A stretch of DNA of 64,000 nt from positions 1 to 64,000 of the forward strand of contig CAWEWH010000006.1 in assembly GCA_963812775.1 (NCBI GenBank). Reading direction: 5' to 3'. Both the position numbers and the translations under genes were made by a program. The stretch comes from CAWEWH01 sp963812775 (lineage in GTDB: Bacteria; Pseudomonadota; Alphaproteobacteria; Rhizobiales; Beijerinckiaceae). Shown one piece after another: positions 57,307 through 64,000 of the stretch. The stretch's first letter is position 1. Each line of letters starts with the position of its first letter. The notes below the pieces were generated by a model. It saw nothing but the letters and a program-made list of their open reading frames with translations, was not told the DNA's origin and did not search any database.

Positions 57307-60061
57307 CGAACTTCCCCCTCAAGCTCCGTCTCGCGAGCCGCCTCCCTCGGCGCGTGGCCCGCGGACGCCGATCTCGCGGCTGCCGCCCTGGCGATCTTCG
57401 CACGAGTGCCTTCAAAAAGCACGAGCGTCTCGAAGTGCTGGGGATCGGCCTGGGCCTCGTCGCGCAGCACGGCGACCAGGGAGCGGTCGCGGAAGCGCTC
57501 GATGATGCCGTCGAGCATGCGCTTGGCCTGGCTGTCGCCGAAGGCCGAGAAGGCGCCGTCGAGAATGAGCAGGTCCGGATTCTTGACGAGGCAGCGGCCG
57601 ACATAGACGCCGGCCCGCTGCTGCGGCGACAGCAAGCGACCGGCCGGACCGATCTGGTAGTCGAGACCGACGCGCTCGACGCTCTCGCGCAGGCCGAGCT
57701 CGTCGATCGCCTCGGTCATGCGGCCGATGACGCGCGCCTGAGCGTCGGCCGCGCCATGCGCGACGCGGCCGAACAGCAGGTTGTCGCGCAAGGGCGCCGC
57801 CGCGCAGACGCGCTCGGGGTCGTAGAATTCCACCGTGCCCTTGAGGGGGCTTGCCTCGAGATCGTCGTGGAAGCGCTTGCGGGCCTTCAGCAGCCGGTCG
57901 ATCAGCCCCTGGTCCAGGAGCCCGAGGCGATGGCGCGGCTCGATATAGTCGAGCGGCAGGGCGAGCAACCGCAGGCGGTCCTCGGCGCTCATGCCGGCTT
58001 CGCCGCGCGTGTTCCAGCGGCGAACGATATCGTCGTAGTCGGGCAGCTCGTCGGCGGAGATGAACGAGAACTGCGCGAACAGCGGATGGCCGGACGGCAG
58101 GTCGCGGAAGATTTCCGTCATCGTCGAGGCGATCTTGGCGCCCATACGGACCAGATCGGCCGTCAGGTGCTCGCGATCGAGGACCTTGCGCATGACGGAA
58201 TTGGTGGACAGCACGCGGCCGGAGAAGGGCTGGCCGACGGGCACGCCGAACAGCAGGTTCTCGCCGATGGTCGCCTGGCTGTTGTACCGCTCCGGATTGA
58301 ACGGCTCGACCAGCGCCGCCATGCCGCCGTCCTCGAGCTTCTTGCGCAGCAGGTGACGCGCCTCGACGATGCGCGCGGCGAGCTCCGGATAGCGCTTGGT
58401 GTCGACGGTGCCGGACAATCCGAAACGATAGGCGTCGTCGCGCAGATTGAGGAGCGCCAGGATGTCGAGCAGCGCATGATCGAGATCGTCCGGGCTCGTG
58501 GCGCCGGCGGCGCGGTAGTCGATCCAATCGTCGACGATGCTGTCGACGGGGTTGCCGGTGCGCCGCGCTTCGGTGCGACGCAAGCGCTCGCCCGCCGTCT
58601 CCTCGGCCGTCTGCGACGGCCGGCGGCGAAGCCCATAGACGAGATTGTCGCGCAACGAGCCGGGAAAGAGCACCGGTTCGGCGCCCGCATAGGCGAGCCG
58701 GCGCCCGACGACGGCGTCAGGAAGGCGGGAAAGATCGCGCTCGCCGAAGGCCACATGCCCCGCATAGTCGCTGATGCGGCGCGCCAGGACACGCGCCACG
58801 GCGCTCGGGCCGCCGCCGCCATCGCCGACCAGCGCGATATGGGAGGGCATCGGCTGCTCGAGATCGAGGGAGTCCACAATGGCGTTGCCGTGGCTGTCGA
58901 AAACGCGCAGGTCGCGGAAAACCAGGGGCGCCGTGCAGGGGCTCGTCGGCACCCTTGTCGGAATCGATCAGCTCCGGCGGCAACAGCTTCTCGGGGGTGA
59001 ATTGCTGCACCACCTGGTCGTACTTGATCTGCACGTCGAGCCGTTGCTGGTCCCAATCGATCAGCTCTTTCAAGGGCGGCGGCAGCTCACGATAGGCGGC
59101 GATGACGGCCACCAGTTGCCCGATGTCGAGCTTGCCGGTGAGCGCCAGGTAGCCGCCGACCGAATAGAAGAAGAAAGGGGTGATCTGGGCGAGCAGGTTG
59201 TTGAGAAACTTGACCATGAACTTCCACTTGTAGAGGCGGAAGCGCAGGTCGAAGAGCTCGTAGAGGCGGTGGCCGATCTCCGCCCTCTCCCAGGCGGTGC
59301 CGTCGTGGACGTGCACGGCCTCCATGCCGTCCACCACCTCGCCGACGCGCCCGGCGAGCTTGCGCGACATGATCTGGCGCTGCTTGCCGAGCCGCAGCTG
59401 GATGCGCCGCAGCTTCGGGATCACCGTGAATTGCACCGCCACGATGCCGCCGGCGATGATGCCGAGCCAGATGTTCTGGATGCAGGATGAAGGCCATGGC
59501 GGTGATGGCCTGCGATCCGAGCAGGACCGGCTGCACGAAGGCGTCGCCGATGAAGCCGCCGACCGGCTCCACTTCATCCTTGATCATCGTCGCCGCTTCC
59601 GACGACTTAACCGTCCGCAACGATTCCGGTGGAAAACGCAGCGCCAGCGTGAACAGGTCGAAGCGCAGGCGACGCAGCATCCGCTCGCCGAGCGCCCCCT
59701 TGGCGACATTGATCCAATATTTGAAAGCGCCGTTGATGAGCACGAGCAACAGGAACAGCGTCGAGAGGCCGAAAAGCAGCCCGAGCTGGTCGACGGTCAG
59801 GCCATCAAAAAGCGCGATTTTCTGCCCACCCAGGAAGGCGGGCAGCGTGAAGGTGATCTCGAACAGCGTGGCGCTCGTCTTGCCGCCCTTGAAAGCGGTG
59901 CCTTGGATCGCCTCGTTGACGATGCGCTTGGGCAGATCGAGCGACCAGAAATAGAATGGCAGCGACAGCAGGACGACGACGAAAATGATGATCTGCTCGC
60001 GCTTGGAGTGGCGCCAGATGTATCGGAATAAATTCCTCTCCAAGCCGGTCTCTCCTGTCAT
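57303..60061 (-). pseudogene. ABC transporter-like protein with degenerate ATPase domain (two frameshifts)
   Basis: Protein of about 915 residues with an N-terminal six-helix ABC exporter-type membrane domain (FRYIWRHSKREQIIIFVVVL, RFPPESLRTVKSSEAATMIK). A long nucleotide-binding-like domain follows. Its Walker A reads GDGGGGPSA with no Lys, the signature reads LSPQQ, Walker B ends LLILDGAFSAFG with Gly for the catalytic Glu, and no H-loop His is seen. About 280 extra residues sit inside this domain, with three xLRDNLxxG-like motifs. Indels near 59475 and 58940 break the frame; the rest is clean. The degenerate residues are not caused by the indels. It is the first gene of the operon with the CNB and cyclase genes. 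Confidence 0.8.
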
Positions 60062-60200
60062 GAACTTGCGGCATCGTCACGACGATGTCGCCGAATCGGG
60101 TGCCGGTCTCGGACCCGCCGTGTTAGAAGATAGACCAGTGCTCTAAAAGGCTCCATAACCCCAAGGAGCCACGGGGGGCAACCGGGCGAGGGAGAGTTCC

Positions 60201-61469
60201 ATGTCGGACGAAGGGGCAGGCCATGAGGCCGCGTTTGCCCTTGCCGGTGGCGATTGCGCTCAGGCCGGCGATCGGGCGCGTATTCTCGTCTACAGCCACG
60301 ACACGTTCGGTCTCGGGCACCTGCGCCGTTCGCGCGCCATCGCCAACGCCCTGGTGGCGGGCGAACCCGGCGTCTCGGCCGTCATCATTTCGGGCTCGCC
60401 GGTCATCGGCAATTTCGAATTCGGCTCCGGCGTCGATTATGTGCGCGTGCCGGGCGTCGTGAAGCTGCCCAACGGCGATTATCGCAGCCTCAATCTCAAC
60501 CTTGGCATCGACGAAACGGCCGATTTCCGCGCCGACATCATCCGGCAGACCGCCGACAGCTTCCGCCCGGACATGTTCATCGTCGACAAGGAGCCGACGG
60601 GCTTCCGGGGCGAGATCATCCCGGCTTTGGAGCGGCTGAAGAGCCGCGGCTGCCGCATCGTGCTCGGCGTGCGCGACGTGATGGACGAGCCGTCGCTGCT
60701 GGTGCCGGAATGGGAGCGCAAGGGCGCGGCCGCCGCGCTCGAGGCCTACTACGACGACGTGTGGGTGTACGGGCTGAAGAAAATCTATGAGCCGCTTGCG
60801 GCGCTGTCGCTGCCCGGCACCGTCAAGCGGCGCATCACCTATACCGGCTACCTGCGCCGCAGCCTGCCGCAGGAGCCCGGCTTCACGCGCTATCCGAAGA
60901 TGACCAAGGGGCCGTTCATCCTGGTGACGACGGGCGGCGGCGGCGATGGCGACGACGTGATCGACTGGGTCATCTCGGCCTACGAGCAGGATGCGAGCCT
61001 CGACATGCCGGCCATCATCGTGTTCGGGCCGTTCATCAACCGCGACCGCCGCAGCGCCTTCATGGCGCGCATCTCGCGCCAGCCCAAGCTCGACGCCATC
61101 CTGTTCGACAGCAAGCTCGAATTCCTGATGAACCGCGCCACCGCCGTGGTCGGCATGGGCGGCTACAACACCTTCTGCGAGGTGCTGTCCCTCGACAAGC
61201 CGGCGCTCATCGTGCCGCGCAAGAAGCCGCGCCGCGAGCAGTATATCCGCGCTGTCGCAGCCGAACGGCTCGGCCTCGTCAAGATGCTGACGCCCGAGAA
61301 GGGCCGGCGCGATCCGGCCCGCATGGCGGCGGCGTTGAAGGTGCTGCCGCGCCAGAGGCGGCCGTCTGACGTGATCGTGCCGGGCCTGCTCGATGGGCTC
61401 AACGTCATCCAGGGCCGTTTCTCGGCTTGGCTCGACAGCCGCCGGCCCATCAGCGAAGCGGCCGAGTAA
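60201..61469 (+). CDS. MurG-like glycosyltransferase (COG4671 type)
   Basis: 422-residue predicted GT-B glycosyltransferase. The N-terminal half has ILVYSHDTFGLGHLRRSRAI, with the HxxR sequence of this group. The C-terminal half has FILVTTGGGGDGDDVIDW and VVGMGGYNTFCEVLSLDKPA, matching the MurG nucleotide-sugar loop. It starts a run of plus-strand glycosyltransferases and is divergent from the ABC-type gene. A second, truncated protein with the same opening lies at the window end. The sugar and acceptor are unknown. Confidence 0.85.
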   Translation: MSDEGAGHEAAFALAGGDCAQAGDRARILVYSHDTFGLGHLRRSRAIANALVAGEPGVSAVIISGSPVIGNFEFGSGVDYVRVPGVVKLPNGDYRSLNLNLGIDETADFRADIIRQTADSFRPDMFIVDKEPTGFRGEIIPALERLKSRGCRIVLGVRDVMDEPSLLVPEWERKGAAAALEAYYDDVWVYGLKKIYEPLAALSLPGTVKRRITYTGYLRRSLPQEPGFTRYPKMTKGPFILVTTGGGGDGDDVIDWVISAYEQDASLDMPAIIVFGPFINRDRRSAFMARISRQPKLDAILFDSKLEFLMNRATAVVGMGGYNTFCEVLSLDKPALIVPRKKPRREQYIRAVAAERLGLVKMLTPEKGRRDPARMAAALKVLPRQRRPSDVIVPGLLDGLNVIQGRFSAWLDSRRPISEAAE

Positions 61470-61483
61470 GACGGCGCCAAGCC

Positions 61484-62800
61484 ATGCCGGCTCAAGCAGA
61501 GATGGCGCGCACCGAGGCGGCGCGCATCGCCATCGTGATGAAGGGCTACCCGCGCCTGTCGGAGACCTTCATCGCGCAGGAAATCCTGGCGCTGGAAGCG
61601 CGCGGCCTCAGCTTCGAGATCTGGTCGCTGCGCCACCCCACCGACGCGCATGTCCATCCCATGCAGGCGCGCATCAGGGCGACCGCCAAGTACCTGCCGG
61701 AATATCTCTACCGGGAGCCGCTCAGGGTGCTGCGCGGCTTCGCCTTCGCGTTGCGGCAGGACACCCTGCGCCGGCTCCTCGGCACCTTCCTGGCGGACCT
61801 GCGCCGCGACCCGACATCCAATCGCCTGCGCCGCCTCGGCCAAGCCTGCGTCATGGCCCGCGAGCTGCCGGCGGCGATCGAGCATGTGCATGTGCATTAC
61901 CTGCACACGCCGGCATCGGTGGTGCGCTATGCCGCCATGCTGCGCGGTTTCACCTGGAGCTTCTCGGCCCACGCCAAGGACATCTGGACGACGCCGGAAT
62001 GGGAGAAGCGCGAGAAGCTCGCCGACAGCCAATGGGGCGTGACCTGCACGCGCCAGGGCCACGCGCATTTGACGAAGCTCGCGCCTGAAGGCGAGCGCGT
62101 CGGCCTTCTCTATCACGGCCTCGACCTCATGGGCTTTCCAGCGCCGCCGGCGCGTCCCGCCCGCGACGGCGCCAACGCGGCCGATCCGGTGAGGATCGTG
62201 TCGGTGGGGCGCGCCGTCGCCAAGAAGGGCTATGACGATCTCTTGACGGCGCTCGCCGCCTTGCCGGGCGACCTCAACTGGCAGTTCGTGCATATCGGCG
62301 GCGGCGAGCTACTCGATCGCCTGAAGCAGCAGGCGCGGCGGGACGGCATCGCCCCCCGCGTCACCTTCATGGGAGCGCGCCCGCAGCCGGATGTGATCGC
62401 CATGCTGCGTGAGGCGGACCTGTTCGTGCTGCCGGCCAAGCGGGCCAAGAGCGGCGATCAGGACGGCTTGCCCAACGTCATCATGGAGGCGGCGAGCCAG
62501 GAGCTCGCCGTTCTCGCTACGAACTTCGCGGCCATTCCGGAATTCATCGGCGACGGCCGCGAAGGTGTGCTGGTGCCGCCGGGCGACTGGATCGCCCTCG
62601 CCAATGCCATCAACCTCATGGCGCGCGATCCGGCACGCCGGGCGGCGCTTGGCCGCGCCGCAAGGCTGCGGCTCGTCGCCGAGTTCGGCAGCGAGGCCGG
62701 CATCGATGCGCTTGAGCGACGCTTGCGCGCAGCCCTTGCCCGGCAGCCGCAGCTGGCGGCATGGCCGCGGGACACCGTCCCCGAAGCTGTCGCGCCGTGA
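61484..62800 (+). CDS. GT4 family glycosyltransferase
   Basis: 438-residue GT-B glycosyltransferase. The N-terminal acceptor domain has KGYPRLSETFIAQEILALEA (as in WcaL/colanic-acid-type enzymes), HVHYLHTPASV and FSAHAKDIW. The donor domain has VSVGRAVAKKGYDDLLTALA, GARPQPDVIAMLREADLFVL and DGLPNVIMEAASQEL (the E-x7-E region). ATG 61484 starts 15 bases after the upstream stop; ATG 61502 is an alternative. The stop overlaps the next gene's GTG. Likely an exopolysaccharide enzyme. Confidence 0.88.
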   Translation: MPAQAEMARTEAARIAIVMKGYPRLSETFIAQEILALEARGLSFEIWSLRHPTDAHVHPMQARIRATAKYLPEYLYREPLRVLRGFAFALRQDTLRRLLGTFLADLRRDPTSNRLRRLGQACVMARELPAAIEHVHVHYLHTPASVVRYAAMLRGFTWSFSAHAKDIWTTPEWEKREKLADSQWGVTCTRQGHAHLTKLAPEGERVGLLYHGLDLMGFPAPPARPARDGANAADPVRIVSVGRAVAKKGYDDLLTALAALPGDLNWQFVHIGGGELLDRLKQQARRDGIAPRVTFMGARPQPDVIAMLREADLFVLPAKRAKSGDQDGLPNVIMEAASQELAVLATNFAAIPEFIGDGREGVLVPPGDWIALANAINLMARDPARRAALGRAARLRLVAEFGSEAGIDALERRLRAALARQPQLAAWPRDTVPEAVAP

Positions 62801-63912
62801 GCGAACGCCTGTCGCTCGCCTTCTACGCGCCGCTCAAGGCGCCCGACCATGCTGTGCCGTCGGGCGATCGGCGCATGGCGCAACTGCTCATGAAGGCGCT
62901 CGAAGCGGCCGGCTTCGCGCCGTTCGTGGCAAGCCAGCTGCGCTCGCACGACAAGGCCGGCGACGCCGACGTGCAGCAGGGGCTGATGCGCAGCGCGCTG
63001 GCCGAGGCGGACGCCATCGCGGCACGCTTTGCCGCAGCGCCGCCGCAGGCGCGGCCACGTCTGTGGTTCACCTATCACGTCTATTACAAAGCGCCCGACT
63101 GGATCGGCACCTATGTGGCTCGCAAGCTCGGCATCCCGTACGTGGTGGCGGAGGGCTCCCGGGCACCCAAGCGCAAGGACGGCCCCTGGCGGCTCGGCCA
63201 CACGGCGGCGGAAGCGGCGCTCGACCAGGCCAAGGTCATCTTCGTGTTCAGCGACGCCGACCGGCCGATGCTCGAGCGCGCGATGCCGAGCTCGCAGCGG
63301 CTCGTCGATCTGCGGCCCTTCATCGACCTGGACAAATCCTGGACCGCGTTGGCGCCGGCCGCAGACGCGCCGCCGCGGCTATTGACCGTTGCGATGATGC
63401 GGAACGGCGACAAGCTCGCCTCCTATCGCTTCATGGCCGAGGCGCTGATGCGCATTGCCGACCGGCCGTGGACGCTGACCGTCGCGGGAGACGGCGAGGC
63501 GCGGCGCGATGTCGAGAGCGCCTTGGCGCCGCTCGGGGCGCGCGTGTCGTTCCTCGGCCTCGTCGAGGATGCGGCCGCCCTCGGACAGCTCTACGCAACG
63601 AGCGACCTCTTCGTCTGGCCGGCCGTCAACGAAGCCTACGGCATGGTCTTGCTGGAGGCGCAGGCGCGCCGCTGTCCGGTGGTGGCCAGCCGCGTCGGCG
63701 GCGTCCCCAACGTGGTGCGCGACGGCGAGACGGGATTGCTGGCGCCGCCCGACGATGTACCGGCCTTCGCGGCGGCCGTGGCAGCCCTCCTCGACGATCC
63801 GGCGCGGCGCCGCGACATGGGCAAGGCGGCCGAAAAATTCGTCTGCCGCGAGCGGACCGTCGCACAGGCGGCGCGCGTCCTGCGCGACCATCTCATGCCC
63901 CTCGTTGCCTGA
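62797..63912 (+). CDS. GT4 family glycosyltransferase
   Basis: 371-residue GT-B glycosyltransferase. It has SLAFYAPLKAPDHAVPSGDR at the N-terminus, TYHVYYKAPDW, LLTVAMMRNGDKLASYRF at the start of the donor domain, and DLFVWPAVNEAYGMVLLEAQ with ASRVGGVPNVVRDGETG at the nucleotide-sugar site. The start is GTG 62797, overlapping the previous stop as GTGA, so the two are translationally coupled. It probably acts in the same polysaccharide pathway as its neighbours. Confidence 0.88.
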   Translation: MSERLSLAFYAPLKAPDHAVPSGDRRMAQLLMKALEAAGFAPFVASQLRSHDKAGDADVQQGLMRSALAEADAIAARFAAAPPQARPRLWFTYHVYYKAPDWIGTYVARKLGIPYVVAEGSRAPKRKDGPWRLGHTAAEAALDQAKVIFVFSDADRPMLERAMPSSQRLVDLRPFIDLDKSWTALAPAADAPPRLLTVAMMRNGDKLASYRFMAEALMRIADRPWTLTVAGDGEARRDVESALAPLGARVSFLGLVEDAAALGQLYATSDLFVWPAVNEAYGMVLLEAQARRCPVVASRVGGVPNVVRDGETGLLAPPDDVPAFAAAVAALLDDPARRRDMGKAAEKFVCRERTVAQAARVLRDHLMPLVA

Positions 63913-63916
63913 AGCG

Positions 63917-64000
63917 ATGCCGCTCGCCATCCTCATCGCCGTCACGCATCTGCTCGGGGTCGGGCACTTGACGCGGGCCGCCGCCATCGGGCGGGCGCTC
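63917..64000 (+). CDS. MurG-like glycosyltransferase, 5' fragment cut by window end
   Basis: Only the first 28 codons are present, from ATG 63917, four bases after the previous stop. The peptide MPLAILIAVTHLLGVGHLTR continues into AAAIGRAL, which repeats the HLLGVGHLxR opening of the MurG-like protein at 60201. It is probably a second member of that family. Confidence 0.6.
   Translation, partial: MPLAILIAVTHLLGVGHLTRAAAIGRAL

Overview
The window is high-GC DNA that reads like an alphaproteobacterium of the order Hyphomicrobiales (Rhizobiales), perhaps near Xanthobacteraceae or Nitrobacteraceae. The evidence is a MucR/Ros regulator, a rhizobial-type cellulose locus (bcsA-B-Z-K-N with bcsS), a TIGR03808 Tat-exported beta-helix protein, a CyaC-like redox adenylate cyclase, and dispersed palindromes of the GCATGATC-(C/T)NNTCCGAAAA type. 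No rRNA, tRNA, CRISPR array, phage or insertion sequence was recognised. Genes are packed tightly, often with TGATG or ATGA overlaps. About sixteen genes are broken by one or more indels without in-frame decay. The breaks are densest in murJ, the M20 peptidase, the RND pump and bcsA. Together with the likely essentiality of murJ, this points to uncorrected sequencing errors rather than true pseudogenes; both readings are kept open below.

Region by region. 0-5 kb: oxidoreductases with LysR regulators, a DoxX protein and an NTF2-like protein. 5-10 kb: MucR, an oligopeptidase B-type S9 peptidase, a membrane-anchored repeat protein and Fe superoxide dismutase. 10-18 kb: a ChbG/HpnK deacetylase, a GT2 glycosyltransferase, MurJ, a haloacid dehalogenase, a DUF4440 protein, an M20 dipeptidase and a HerA-like ATPase. 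18-23.5 kb: methylmalonyl-CoA mutase small and large subunits, separated by two paralogous small exported proteins; the partner GTPase MeaB lies alone at 48.7 kb. 23.5-28.5 kb: two flavoprotein oxidoreductases around a LuxR-type TPR regulator. 28.5-33 kb: an RND efflux pump (permease and adaptor).

34-47 kb is a cellulose module. bcsA, bcsB, bcsZ, bcsK and bcsN form one minus-strand operon, preceded by bcsS and a GGDEF-EAL protein that could tune the c-di-GMP bound by the BcsA PilZ domain. 47.5-55 kb holds an alpha/beta hydrolase, MeaB, a pyroglutamyl peptidase, the TIGR03808 protein, an SDR / hydroxypyruvate isomerase-like / asparaginase operon, and an FkbM methyltransferase.

55-60 kb is the most unusual cassette. 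A three-gene minus-strand operon encodes an ABC-type protein whose nucleotide-binding domain has lost the key catalytic residues, a small cyclic-nucleotide-binding protein, and a membrane adenylate cyclase fused to a 2Fe-2S ferredoxin domain and a histidine-rich membrane anchor. It looks like a self-contained redox-to-cAMP-to-membrane-protein circuit. 60-64 kb begins a glycosyltransferase cluster (MurG-like, GT4, GT4, MurG-like) that runs off the end.

Two large palindromes bounded by CTAGTGT/ACACTAG (28.48-28.66 kb), a CTAG-bounded palindrome at 7.93 kb and REP-like elements sit at or on stop codons, and form the main non-coding signal of the window.
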